Assembly: GCF_007827045.1 (NCBI RefSeq)
Contig: NZ_RPFW01000001.1
Coordinates: 968,519 to 1,032,518 of the forward strand
DNA: 64,000 bases
Source of the DNA: Trebonia kvetii
GTDB lineage: Bacteria > Actinomycetota > Actinomycetes > Streptosporangiales > Streptosporangiaceae
Direction of reading: 5' to 3'
Shown here: positions 6,998 to 15,335 of the stretch, in pieces
How the letters are laid out: the number at the start of each line of letters is the position of its first letter
How positions within the stretch are numbered: the stretch's first letter is position 1
Notes under the pieces: generated by a model
The model's database searches: none
Seen by the model: the letters and a program-made list of their open reading frames with translations, nothing else
What the model was told of the DNA's origin: nothing
Translations under genes and position numbers: made by a program

Positions 6998-8605
6998 GTG
7001 TCCTCAGTTCAGTCTTCTTTCTCCCGCTCTCGCAAGATGGGGATTGCCGCGGCATGCGTGGCTGCCGGAGCCTTCGGGCTCGGCGTGATGCCGGGCACCA
7101 GCCGGCCGGCGCTGGCCAGTGTGCCGGCCAACCAGGCGGCACGATCGGCGGTGGCGCTGGCCGTCGATCCGGCGGGCAGCGGTTACGCCTTCTACCGGGG
7201 CCAGGGTGACGCGGTGTACCTGCGGACGGTGCGCAATGGCACCTGGTCCGCGCAGGCCGGCCTCGGCGGCACGATCATCGGCGCTCCGTCCGCGGCCGTC
7301 GCCGGGAACTCGACGATGATGGTCGGTGCCCGCGGCACCGACAACGCCCTGTGGGTCCGTACGCTGAGCAACGGGATCTGGGGTCCGTGGCAGAGCTGGG
7401 GCGGCAGCATGTCAGCCTCCCCGGCGCTGGCTGGCGCGAGCGACGGCCGCATTTACGCGGTCATCAGGGGGCCCGACGGCTCGGTGCTGGCCGCGGCCAG
7501 GGCACCAGGCGGAGCCTTGAGCGCGTGGACCAGGCTGGGCGGCAGGGTCGTCACCGCGCCCGCCGCGGTGAGCACGGCGCCCGGCAGCGTCGAGGTGTAC
7601 GCCGTGGGCACGGACCACGCCGTGTGGCGCGACGCCCTGTCGGCCGGCCGGTGGTCCGGTTGGAAGCGGCTCGGCGGGACGACCTACAGCGCGCCCGCGG
7701 CCGCGCGGATGCCCGGCAGCGTGCAGGTACTCGTCCGCGGCACCGACAACGCCCTGTGGGCCAACACGGGCACCGCGGGCGCGTTCGGCGGCTGGCGCAA
7801 GGTGGGCGGCGTGCTCATCGACGGCCCGGCGGCCGCCGGATCGCCCGCACCGGGCGTTGACGTCGCGGTCCGCGGCACCGACAACGCGGTCTGGGCCGCG
7901 ACCTGGCGGTCCGGCGGCTGGTCCGGCTTTACCCGGGCGTGGACGCCGTCGGCTCCAGCGCCCCCGGCAAGCGGGCTGCTCGGCACCGACTGGACCCGCA
8001 TCCCCACCGGCTCCAAGGTCGTGGCGCTCACCTTCGACGCAGGCTCCAACGCGGCGGGGCTGCCGTCCATCTCTGCGACGCTGCGGGCCAAGAACGTCCG
8101 GGCGACCTTCTTCCTCACCGGGAACTGGGTCCGCGACTTCCCCGCCCAGGCCAACGCGATCATCCAGGACGGGTACCTGGTCGGCAACCACTCGGTGAGC
8201 CACCCCAACTTCACCAAGCTCACCGACTCCCAGGTCACCGCCCAGGTGCTAGGCGCGCAGCAGGCCATCCTGCGGGCGAACGGCGCCGACACCCGGCCCC
8301 TGTTCCGCTTCCCCTTCGGTGACGTGAACGGCCGGGTGCTCGCCGACGTCAACCGCCTCGGCTACGTGCCGGTGCGCTGGACCGTGGACTCGCTCGGCTG
8401 GAAAGGCACCTCCGGCGGCCAGAGCGTCCAGTCGGTCACCAACCGGGTCCTGGCCGCGGCCCAGCCCGGCGAGATCGTACTCATGCACCTGGGCTCCAAC
8501 CCAGACGACGGGACCACCCTCGACGCGGCCGCGCTGCCAGCGATCATCGACGGCCTCCGCGCCCGCGGCTATGGCTTCGTCACCCTGCAGGCGCTGACCG
8601 GCTAA
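6998..8605 (+). CDS. Secreted propeller-lectin fused to NodB-type polysaccharide deacetylase (CE4)
   Basis: 535 residues, GTG start with GAGGG about 10 bases upstream. A signal peptide covers about residues 1-41. About six PLL/tectonin-like repeats follow to about residue 320, with recurring GTDNALW and W-x-x-LGG motifs (VRGTDNALWANTG, WKRLGGTTYSAPAA). The C-terminal 200 residues are a carbohydrate esterase 4 domain: motif 1 TFDAG (D347, with Ala348 where most members have Asp), motif 2 HSVSHP (H398, H402), motif 3 RFPFGD, motif 4 DSLGWKG, motif 5 LMHLG. It probably deacetylates an amino-sugar polymer outside the cell, with the propeller binding the glycan. The Ala at the usual second Asp is known in some CE4 members, so activity is likely but not certain. 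It is divergent from the related split propeller gene. Confidence 0.88.
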   Translation: MSSVQSSFSRSRKMGIAAACVAAGAFGLGVMPGTSRPALASVPANQAARSAVALAVDPAGSGYAFYRGQGDAVYLRTVRNGTWSAQAGLGGTIIGAPSAAVAGNSTMMVGARGTDNALWVRTLSNGIWGPWQSWGGSMSASPALAGASDGRIYAVIRGPDGSVLAAARAPGGALSAWTRLGGRVVTAPAAVSTAPGSVEVYAVGTDHAVWRDALSAGRWSGWKRLGGTTYSAPAAARMPGSVQVLVRGTDNALWANTGTAGAFGGWRKVGGVLIDGPAAAGSPAPGVDVAVRGTDNAVWAATWRSGGWSGFTRAWTPSAPAPPASGLLGTDWTRIPTGSKVVALTFDAGSNAAGLPSISATLRAKNVRATFFLTGNWVRDFPAQANAIIQDGYLVGNHSVSHPNFTKLTDSQVTAQVLGAQQAILRANGADTRPLFRFPFGDVNGRVLADVNRLGYVPVRWTVDSLGWKGTSGGQSVQSVTNRVLAAAQPGEIVLMHLGSNPDDGTTLDAAALPAIIDGLRARGYGFVTLQALTG

Positions 8606-8722
8606 CAGGACAACACCAGGCACTCTTGCCACCGGTGGCCGTTACGGTGATCACCGGAACTGGCCTGCCAGCGACGCCTGGGCCGATCTCATCGCGTCGC
8701 AGCTAGACGTCAAGTCCAGCCT

Positions 8723-9169
8723 GTGAGTTCGGTTTCCCAGCCGCGGCGCTCACAGGGACTCCCCCTGCTGGCTCCCGCGCAGCGGCGGTACCACGTCGGC
8801 GGCGAAGAGCGCCGCCATGTCGATCCCGGCCGCTGGGTGCTGACGGCCCCGTCCGCCGGAACGTCCGAGCCGCTGCGGGTCACTTTCGACCGCCCGCTCG
8901 ATCACGGTCTGCTCGCCCGGTGCCTGCAGGTGAGCGGGCCGGACGGCCGGCCAGTCGACGGCACGCCGTCGATCGGGCGCGGTGAGCAGTCATGGCAGCT
9001 GGCGCCGTCGCGGGCCTGGGCACCCGGATCTCACCAGCTCGTCGTCGATCCCGTCCTCGAGGACGTGGCAGGCAACTCGGTTAGCCGGGTGTTCGACCGG
9101 GACCTGGACCGTCCCGAGGACCAGCCTCGGCAGACCCGGCCGGTCACCGTCGGCTTCCGATCGCGCTGA
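8723..9169 (+). CDS. Hypothetical protein with Ig-like fold signature, possibly a C-terminal fragment
   Basis: 148 residues from a GTG. The middle reads like a bacterial Ig-like beta-sandwich (LRVTFDRPLDHGLL, QVSGPDGRPVDG, DPVLEDVAGNSVSRVFDRDL), of the type that describes physical extremes of a calcium-binding or SbsA-like domain. No signal peptide or membrane segment is visible. The first 35 residues are basic and disordered. The gene begins inside a decayed zone without a clear ribosome-binding site, and the domain sits at the C-terminus, so it may be the remains of a longer protein. No function can be assigned. Confidence 0.45.
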   Translation: MSSVSQPRRSQGLPLLAPAQRRYHVGGEERRHVDPGRWVLTAPSAGTSEPLRVTFDRPLDHGLLARCLQVSGPDGRPVDGTPSIGRGEQSWQLAPSRAWAPGSHQLVVDPVLEDVAGNSVSRVFDRDLDRPEDQPRQTRPVTVGFRSR

Positions 9170-9224
9170 CACACGGTCTAGCAGTGCAGGGCCATGCCCG
9201 ATGGTGATGGCAACCATGTCATGA

Positions 9225-9497
9225 TTACCGCCCGCCCCCAGCGTCGGTCGCCTTGCGGTACCACTGCTCGGCCTCGGCCTGCCTGCCCTCCTGGTCGGCC
9301 AGCATGGCCCCGAGGTTGTACATCGCCAGCGAGTCCCCGGCGCTGGCTGCCTTGCGGTACAACTGCTCGGCATCGGCCGGTCTGCCGGCCCGGCCCAGCA
9401 GGGCCCCGAGGTCGTTCATCGCGAACGCGCGGCCCGCATCGGCGGCCTTGCGGTACCACTGCCCGGCCTTGGACTGTTTGCCTTCCTCGCCAGTCAA
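9225..9497 (-). pseudogene. Sel1/TPR-repeat protein remnant
   Basis: 90 residues made of about two and a half 36-residue Sel1-like repeats (AGQWYRKAADAGRAFAMNDL, AEQLYRKAASAGDSLAMYNL, AEQWYRKATDAGG). It stops in the middle of a repeat right after GGGR. Normal Sel1 proteins are several times longer and start with other domains. The 108-base period leaves the other frames open as well, which is an artefact of the repeat. It is most likely a fragment in a degraded region, although a short expressed protein cannot be excluded. Confidence 0.5.
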
Positions 9498-9632
9498 CGG
9501 GACCCCCTAAGTTGAGAGACGACACGCGATGTCGCTAACCCATCCATATGCGAAGAATAAGTGCGCGGATCTCTTCGGCTCAATCCGTTCCTATTGGTCC
9601 CGGCCCGACCCTCGAGGTCCCATTACCTGTGG

Positions 9633-9780
9633 TTAGTAGGCGACGCTAATGTGGGCCCTGTCGTGCGCACGGCTGTCGATAGCGTCGAGGATGGCGACGG
9701 CGAAGTCGGCCCTCGACACGTCCGACCTGCCCTCGGGGTCGGTGAGCGCTACATCGCACCCGAGTCGGTACCGGCGATCT
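9633..9780 (-). pseudogene. C-terminal fragment of an NAD(P)-binding reductase
   Basis: Minus-strand reading gives YRLGCDVALTDPEGRSD, then SRADFAVAILDAID and HDRAHISVAY followed by TAA. This is the characteristic end of NAD(P)H-binding NmrA/BlvrB-like reductases (YRLG...G-x-S-x-ISRADFA-x-ALLDE, then ISVAY). The Rossmann half is absent; upstream the frame runs into an unrelated transporter fragment. Dead gene. Confidence 0.6.
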
Positions 9781-9872
9781 GGACGCCGACGAATACCAGG
9801 CCAAGGCCCATGATCATCATGGGCGGGAAGACGTCGGTCCAGTAGTGGCCGTGCACCGGGATCCGTGACAGT
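9749..9872 (-). pseudogene. Fragment of an MFS drug transporter
   Basis: A different minus-strand frame overlapping the reductase fragment reads SRIPVHGHYWTDVFPP, then MMIMGLGLVFVGVQIAG, between an upstream TGA and a downstream TAG. The pattern (WTD-x-FPxM-x-MG-x-GLG-x-VFVP-x-QIA) matches the interior of DHA2-type multidrug transporters. About 36 residues remain of a normal 450-500. Two unrelated remnants joined here show deletion or recombination. Confidence 0.55.
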
Positions 9873-9878
9873 CAGTAC

Positions 9879-10103
9879 ATGCCGTTAACGGACAAAGTGG
9901 CATTTTGTGCAGGCCGAGGTCGGCTGGCTGCTCGGGCTGACCGGTCCCCGCACGCCATGCGACGCAGCATCGCCAGCGACCACGTGCGGTTCGACCTGCG
10001 GCCCTACCGCGCCCTGACGCCCGCGCAGATCGAAGCCCTCGACAGGGCCGCCCAGCGGTACGGCGAGTACCTGGGGCTCGCCGCCCGGATCACCCTGCCG
10101 TAA
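9879..10103 (+). pseudogene. Short reading frame, probable C-terminal remnant of unknown gene
   Basis: 74 residues. The last 45 (DHVRFDLRPYRALTPAQIEA, then LDRAAQRYGEYLGLAARITL) look like a real protein end with a helical, amphipathic pattern. The first 30 look like random GC-rich translation. The end resembles the tail of winged-helix DNA-glycosylase-like proteins, but I cannot assign it. It ends 21 bases before the conserved hairpin at 10124. Confidence 0.3.
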
Positions 10104-10123
10104 CCAACGTGGTTCCTGGCTGA

Positions 10124-10195
10124 GGGGCAGCGCACGCAACCGTTCGGGATATTCAAGATTTTTTATCCGAACGGTTGCGGGCCGCTGCTCCCCCG
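10124..10195. terminator. Long hairpin, family A copy 1
   Basis: Arms CGCAACCGTTCGG (10135-10147) and CCGAACGGTTGCG (10167-10179) pair perfectly. An outer GGGGCAGCG / CGCTGCTCCCC stem (10124-10132 and 10182-10192) extends them with one bulge. The loop contains GATATTCAAG and a T-run. It lies between the 10103 stop (+) and the stop of the 10232 gene (-), so it can terminate both. The loop and inner stem are shared with the hairpin at 60314-60374 while the outer stem differs. Confidence 0.7.
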
Positions 10196-10231
10196 CTGAG
10201 TGTCACCCTGGTGGGGGCGCTGGCCCTCAGG

Positions 10232-10864
10232 TCACGCCTGCCGCGTACTTCCGGCAGGATGCCTGACTTCGGAGCCCGGGATGGTGATGTCCGGCGCCGT
10301 CCGCCAGAGCATGAGCGCGAGCCAGGCGATCGTGGCCCCGGCCAGGGCGTGGTTGGCGTTCTGCAGCGGTGAGTCGTGCAGCGGCGACAGCAGCGCGAGC
10401 AGCGAAGGGCACACGATGTAGGCCCAGGCAAGCAGCCGCGGGCAGGCCCGGGTACGCAGCAGGAAAATCCCGAACATCACCGTTCCCGCCACGAAGACCA
10501 CTGCGGCGCCGAGGAGTGCGACGATCGTCGGCTCGTGCTTGAGGTGATCCTGGACCGCCGTGCTGAGGTAGAAGAGCGTGGTGTCCTTGACGAACACCGC
10601 GCCGCCGAACAGCCCAAGGCCGATCAGGCTGGTGCCGAAGGCGGCCACCCCGAACGCTCCCGCCGCGGCGGCGTGCCGCTGGTATACGGCGACAAGAAGC
10701 GGCAGCGCCAGCGCCGGAGACAGCGCGATGACGAACGCCGCGCCCGCGGTCTTGCCGGTGAAGACGCTGACCGCACCGGCGACGGCGAGGAGCAGGCCGG
10801 ACAGGACGCCGGACAAAGCGCTGAACCTGGATAGCTGTGGGGACAAGGCAGGCACCTCTTTCAT
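10232..10864 (-). CDS. Polytopic membrane protein of unknown function
   Basis: About 210 residues with roughly six hydrophobic helices (SGLLLAVAGAVSVF, AAFVIALSPALALPLLVAVY, AFGVAAFGTSLIGLGLFGGA, IVALLGAAVVFVAGTVMFGI, LLAWAYIVCPSLLALLS, ALAGATIAWLALMLW). No transport or catalytic motif is recognised. The chosen ATG at 10864 removes a hydrophilic leader. A TTG at about 10846, 8 bases after AAAGAGG, has a better ribosome-binding site and could be the true start. It is a neighbour of the frameshifted two-component genes, which run the other way from 11021. It has the general look of DUF998-like or stress-related integral membrane proteins. Confidence 0.6.
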   Translation of the reverse strand: MKEVPALSPQLSRFSALSGVLSGLLLAVAGAVSVFTGKTAGAAFVIALSPALALPLLVAVYQRHAAAAGAFGVAAFGTSLIGLGLFGGAVFVKDTTLFYLSTAVQDHLKHEPTIVALLGAAVVFVAGTVMFGIFLLRTRACPRLLAWAYIVCPSLLALLSPLHDSPLQNANHALAGATIAWLALMLWRTAPDITIPGSEVRHPAGSTRQA

Positions 10865-11020
10865 TTGGTCGGTAAGCCCGACGGTAGGAGCGCTCGGGCC
10901 GCGCCAGGAAGTGCCGGGCGGCCGGACCTGAGGCGAGCCCGCCGCCATTCGGCACGTGCCTTCTGGCTAGTTCGCGGCCCGGCGTGGCCCGGCGGGCCGC
11001 CGGCGATTTAGCCTGTAGAG

Positions 11021-12168
11021 GTGACTGCCGGGTGGATCGCGCCGCGCTGGGTTTCCCCGATGATCTACGGCGTGGTGCTGGCCGCCGGGCTGTACTACAG
11101 CGCGCTCGGCCTCGGCGGTGATCACGTCCCCGCGGCACGGGTGGCCGGCTTCGTCTCCGTCATGGGGCTGCTGTTCGCACTGGAGGCCATGCAGCGGAGG
11201 TGGCCGGCGCCTGGCGGCTCGCGGGCGGAGGTGGCCGCGCTGCTGGCCGCCCGGCTCGGCTTGTTCGTCGCGGCGGCGGCGCTTGATCCGTCGGGTGAAT
11301 CCCGGGTGCTGTTCTTGCTTGTCCCCTTCGCCGCCTATTTCGCCTTCGGCCGGACGGTGAGCCTGGTCCTCGCCGCCGTGTGCCTGACCTTGCTCGTCGC
11401 CGGGTTCATGCTGCGGGTCCCGCACTGGTACACGCAGGCGTCCTACCTGTCCGACGTCTTGATGTTCGCCGTCGGCCTGGTGCTGGCCATCGCGATGGCC
11501 AGCGTGGCGGTGGCGGAGCAGGTCTACGCCGCCCAGGTGGCCGCCCTGTCGGCAGAGGCCGAGCGGACCCGGCTGGCCGGGACATCCACGACAGCCTGGG
11601 CCACCACCTGACCGCGATCGCGGTCCAGCTGGAGAAGGCGGCGGCATTCCGCGACCGGGACCCCGGTGCGGCCGACCAGGCGCTCGCCGACGCCCGCTCC
11701 TCGGTCCGCCAGGCGCTCGGCGACGTGCGCCTGTCGGTTCGCGCCCTGCGCGCGGGCCCGGCGCCAGCGGCGCTGCCGGTCATGCTCGCCGACCTCATCA
11801 GGGAGGCCGGGCCTGGCCAGCCGCAGGTGACCCTATCCGTGACCGGCGATGATGCCGCGCTCAGCCCGGCCGCCAGCACGGTGCTGTACCGGGGCGCGCA
11901 AGAAGCGCTCACGAACGCGCGCCGGCACAGCGGCGCGCGGACCGTGTCGGTATCGCTCGCGCTCGGCGCGGGCGAGGCGCGGCTCGTCGTCGCCGACGAC
12001 GGGCGCGGCTTCGGGCCGGCCTGCCCGCCGGGTTTCGGGCTGCTCGGCATCCGGGAGCGGGCAGCGCTGGCAGGCGGCTGGGCGGACATCGTGAGCATCC
12101 CGGGCGAGGGGACCACGGTGACCGTGGCTGTCCCCCAGCTCGCACCCGCTACCGTTGCCGGGCGCTGA
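11021..12168 (+). pseudogene. NarL-type sensor histidine kinase, one frameshift
   Basis: The N-terminal part (11021 to about 11577) has about five membrane helices starting at MIYGVVLAAGLYYSALGLGG and ends in a coiled segment AQVAALSAEAERTRLA. The HisKA_3 box RDIHDSLGHHLTAIAVQLEKA continues only in the next frame. One base (a C in CTGGCC-CGGGAC) is missing near 11577. The remainder has the HATPase motifs EALTNARRHSGA, VVADDGRGFG and GFGLLGIRERAALAGG and is otherwise intact to 12168. Apart from the frameshift the gene is well conserved, so this is either a recent inactivation or a base-call error. It overlaps the response regulator start by one base (TGATG). Confidence 0.8.
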
Positions 12169-12841
12169 TGGACGCGGCGGTCCCCGGCGGCGCGCCGGTT
12201 CGGGTGCTGGTGGTCGATGACCAGCAGCTCATCCGCGACGGGATCGCCTCACTGCTTGGCATCCAGCCGGGCATCACGGTCGTGGGCACCGCGAGCGACG
12301 GCGCGCAGGCCGTCGAGCAGGCGCTGGCGCTGGCCGCGGACGTCATCCTCATGGACGTGCGGATGCCGGGCACCGACGGCGTCCTGGGGGCGGCCCAGGT
12401 CCGGCGGGTGCTGCCCGGCTGCCAGGTGATCATGCTGACCACGTTCGACGATGAGGACTACGTGGTGCGCGCGCTGCGGGCGGGGGCCGCCGGCTACCTG
12501 CTCAAGGACCTGCCTGCCGCGGAACTGGCCAGCGCCGTGCGGATGGCGCACGCCGGGGTCGCCCAGTTCGGCGCCCAGGCGGTCGGCCGCCTGGCGTCCG
12601 CCCTGGCCCGCCACCCGGCGCAGGCGGACGCCGAGCCCGGCCCGGCCGGGCAGGAGCTGACCGCGCGCGAGGTGGATGTCCTGCGGCTCATCCGCGCGGT
12701 GCCACCAACCGGGAGATCGCGGCCCGGCTGTACCTCAGCGAGGGAACCGTGAAGAACCACATCTCCCGGATCCTGACCCGGCTCGGCCTGCGCGATCGCA
12801 CCCAGGCGGCGATCTACGCCCGCGACCGCGGGCTCCTGTAA
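12168..12841 (+). pseudogene. NarL/LuxR-family response regulator, one frameshift
   Basis: The receiver domain is complete (VVDDQQLIRDG, MDVRMPGTDG with the phospho-acceptor Asp, [22 protein letters not shown]). The HTH domain starts [12 protein letters not shown] and then loses one base at about 12691-12697 (ATCCGCGCGGTGCC, where ATC plus six bases plus GGTGCC is expected). In the shifted frame it continues perfectly as [20 protein letters not shown], then [20 protein letters not shown], to TAA at 12841. Without correction the protein ends at 12752 with a broken DNA-binding domain. It is the partner of the preceding frameshifted kinase. Confidence 0.8.
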
Positions 12842-13019
12842 TGGCTTTCATCGATAAACATATCCCTCAATATTCATAGCCAACGGCACGCGTATTCACA
12901 AATGACAACGGCCGGGATGCCATTTCGGTCCGCGGCAGCGGGAGCCAGCTATCCGTGTCATTATTCTTTCATGCGGGGCGGGGGCCATCTTAGTTACGCT
13001 ACACGCAAGGGAAAGGTGC

Positions 13020-14243
13020 ATGTCTGAGACACTTCCTGCACAGGATGGGAAGATGCCGGCCGGATCGGTGACAGCACTGGGCCGCTCGCATGACCACCAT
13101 TCCGGAGCCCTCACTGACCTTCGGCGCACCGGGATTAATCCGGATTTCTGGTACCCGGTCGCCGCATCGGCGAGCGTGCGGCGGACAAAGACGTTCGCCG
13201 CCGTGTTCGCCGGCGAGCGGATCGCGTTGTACCGCGGGGCCAGCGGCACGGTCTACGCGTTGGAGGACCGGTGCGCTCATCGCCAGATACCGCTGAGCAT
13301 GGGCGTCGTGGAGGGGGAAGCACTCCGCTGTTGTTATCACGCCTGGGCCTATCGCGGTAATGGCCGCATCTCGCAGATACCGTACCTGCCAAAGGATGCC
13401 GCCCGGCCGCCGCGGGGCGTCCGCGCCTATCCGGTCCGGGAAGCTTACGGCCTGGTGTTCGTCTTCCCGGGAGATCCGCAGAATGCGGACAAAGCGGCGC
13501 TGCCCGAACTCCCGGAGTTCGATTCCGCTAAGCACAAGACCATGACGTTCTCCCGAACGGTCAGCTGCCACTATTCGTTCATGCACGAGAACCTGCTGGA
13601 CATGAACCACCAGTTCCTCCACCGCGGCATCGTCGGAAAAATCCAGCCCACGCTCCTCGGCTACGACACCAGCCCGCATTCGGTGGAGGCCAGGTACCTG
13701 TTCACTCATGCCGGAGGGAAAAAGAACCGCGGCGCTGGCCTGCTCGCCAGTAAGGGCATCGGCGGCAGCGCATCACCCGACGTCATCACGATCCGCACCA
13801 CGTACCCGTACCAGACCCTCCAGCTGGTCCCGAAGAACGCCGAACTTCCGGCGTTCTCCCTCTGGGTGGCCTACGTGCCGGAAGATGCCGACCAGCGGAC
13901 CAACCACGTCTACGGCCTGCTCATGATTGAGAAGCCGCCGGTCCCCGGCGCTATTCACCTTGCCTGGCCACTCATCCGGCGCTTCACCGAGCGCGTGTTC
14001 GCCGAAGACAGGACAGCGGTCGAAGCGGAGCAACGGGCCTGGGACGAGCAAGGCGAGGACTGGAACCGCGAGGTGTTCCCGCTCATCATGGATGTCCGCC
14101 ACGTGCTGCGTACCAACGGCGTCCCCCTCCTGCAGAGAACCGCCCCGTGCGGCGCCGCCGCGTTCTGCGGCAGCTCACCGGCGGCCGGCCGGGCGCAGGT
14201 CTACTGCGCCAGTGACGGGACGCTGCCCGGGCCCAGGCGGTAG
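13020..14243 (+). CDS. Rieske-type ring-hydroxylating oxygenase, large subunit-like
   Basis: 407 residues. The Rieske [2Fe-2S] motif is C85-x-H87 with 16 residues to C104-x-x-H107 (RCAHRQIPLSMG, CCYHAWAY). The mononuclear iron site is N191-x2-D194-x2-H197-x3-H201 (NLLDMNHQFLH). The fold resembles single-component or phthalate/vanillate-demethylase-like oxygenases. No reductase or ferredoxin is adjacent, so electrons must come from elsewhere. The preceding 178-base gap has no gene. The last 30 residues (APCGAAAFCGSSPAAGRAQV) look unlike the family end and overlap the 3' end of a broken minus-strand gene, so the C-terminus may have been altered by rearrangement. Substrate unknown. Confidence 0.85.
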   Translation: MSETLPAQDGKMPAGSVTALGRSHDHHSGALTDLRRTGINPDFWYPVAASASVRRTKTFAAVFAGERIALYRGASGTVYALEDRCAHRQIPLSMGVVEGEALRCCYHAWAYRGNGRISQIPYLPKDAARPPRGVRAYPVREAYGLVFVFPGDPQNADKAALPELPEFDSAKHKTMTFSRTVSCHYSFMHENLLDMNHQFLHRGIVGKIQPTLLGYDTSPHSVEARYLFTHAGGKKNRGAGLLASKGIGGSASPDVITIRTTYPYQTLQLVPKNAELPAFSLWVAYVPEDADQRTNHVYGLLMIEKPPVPGAIHLAWPLIRRFTERVFAEDRTAVEAEQRAWDEQGEDWNREVFPLIMDVRHVLRTNGVPLLQRTAPCGAAAFCGSSPAAGRAQVYCASDGTLPGPRR

Positions 14244-14786
14244 GAGTCCCGGACCGGAGGCAGGCCGTCGCCGGCCGAGACGTCCCCCGGCGGCGGGCCC
14301 CCGTCCGGGCCGCCCCCGGCCTGGCTGCCGCCCCCGGCCTGGCTGCCGCCGCCGGGGGCGGTAGCCACCGCGCCGGGCACGATGACGCAGGCGCCCGCCA
14401 GCAGGTACAGCAGCGCGGTGGCGAAGGAGTGCTCCGACTCGGTGGCGGACGGGTCGTTGTCGAAGCTGGCGCTGACCCCGTCGTGCGCCCCGGCCACCCA
14501 GACCCCCTGCGAGACCCTGAACGGCCCCCAGCCCGCGGCGGTCAGGTCCCGCTCGGCGATGGATGCTGGCCGCCTGCCCAAGCGGCGGCCCGAGATCCTC
14601 ATACCCGTGCCCGGACGCCTCGATGATGACGGCGATCTGGTACTGCAGCCCGTCGCCTGCGGCCGCTTCACAGGAGGTGAACGTGCCGAACGCCTCCTCG
14701 AAGCGCAGCCGTATGCCGAGCCGGGCCTCCATGCCCGGCACGGCCTTCATCACCACGGAGGTGGCCGGCCAGTACTGCCCGGCCAT
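14201..14786 (-). pseudogene. Frameshifted hypothetical membrane-anchored protein
   Basis: Two frames make one protein. The N-part from ATG 14786 reads MAGQYWPATSVVMKAVPGME, FEEAFGTFTSCEAAAG and QIAVIIEASGHGYEDLG. After a shift at about 14560-14600 the other frame continues SIAERDLTAAGWGPFRVSQG, FDNDPSATESEHSFATALLY and a membrane helix LLAGACVIVPGAVA. It ends in a Gly/Pro-rich tail with a short tandem repeat (GGGSQA). No family recognised. Its upstream side abuts a LuxR fragment on the opposite strand, so the promoter region has probably been lost. Confidence 0.5.
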
Positions 14787-14794
14787 TCCTGCAG

Positions 14795-14968
14795 GGGATT
14801 GAGCTGGCGCAGCTGTCGAACGCCGAGATCGGCACGCAGCTCCACCTGGCGGAGACCACGGTGAAGAGCCACGTGCAGAGCATGCTCGGCAAGCTCGGCG
14901 TGCGCGACCGCCTTCAGGCCGCGGTCCCCGCCTACGACGCCGGGCTGGTGCGGCCGCGCGGGTCCTGA
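14795..14968 (+). pseudogene. C-terminal HTH fragment of a NarL/LuxR response regulator
   Basis: Reads GIELAQLSNAEIGTQLHLAE, TTVKSHVQSMLGKLGVRDRL and QAAVPAYDAGLV, then stops at TGA. This is the standard LuxR helix-turn-helix tail (LSNAEIA-x-x-L-x-x-x-ETTVKSHV-x-x-ML-x-KLG-x-RDR-x-QA). The receiver domain is missing. It is not the same sequence as the regulator at 12168, so it represents another lost two-component system. Confidence 0.7.
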
Positions 14969-15335
14969 CCATCAAGGTCTGCAAACAATAGGCATAGCCA
15001 GGTCAGAAAAGGCCCAGAAAAAGACCAGAAGTTTGATATCGCCGTGCGCCACCGAAAGCAAAAGCGGAAAGGTCATTCCATCAGGATCAGGGCTGATTAA
15101 GGGGCACTTTCGCCTCTCCCCCCGATTTACGGTTGTGACTTGCATGACGGATGTGACTGACGCGGCGAACTGTCTGGGCGTAAAAACATCTAGTTAACAT
15201 TGCCCATTGACCAGATTTTCCGGCCATTGTTAAATGCGCGGGAAGCGTCTCGCATCTGGGACGGTCACATCGGCGTGACCGCAGTCCCCGTCATCATTGT
15301 GGGCGGCGGCACGCGCGAGCGGAAAGGCGACGCGT
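14969..15335 (+). other. Non-coding gap upstream of the 15336 secreted protein
   Basis: 367 bases, noticeably richer in A/T than the surroundings. It contains a spaced direct repeat GTGACT (around 15136-15160) and the stretch CTAGTTAACATTG near 15190, which could hold the promoter. No convincing reading frame, RNA gene or hairpin was found. Confidence 0.35.

Noticed and set aside
9178..9525. Three overlapping open frames on both strands around the Sel1 repeats
   Set aside because: The 36-residue repeat has a 108-base period that keeps several frames open; only the 9225-9497 frame shows the Sel1 pattern.
9561..9845. 94-codon plus-strand frame
   Set aside because: The minus strand here shows recognisable reductase and MFS fragments; the plus frame has no features.
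14290..14355. Short tandem repeat encoding GGGSQA
   Set aside because: Two or three units of low-complexity linker in a broken gene; too few and too irregular for a CRISPR or regulatory array.
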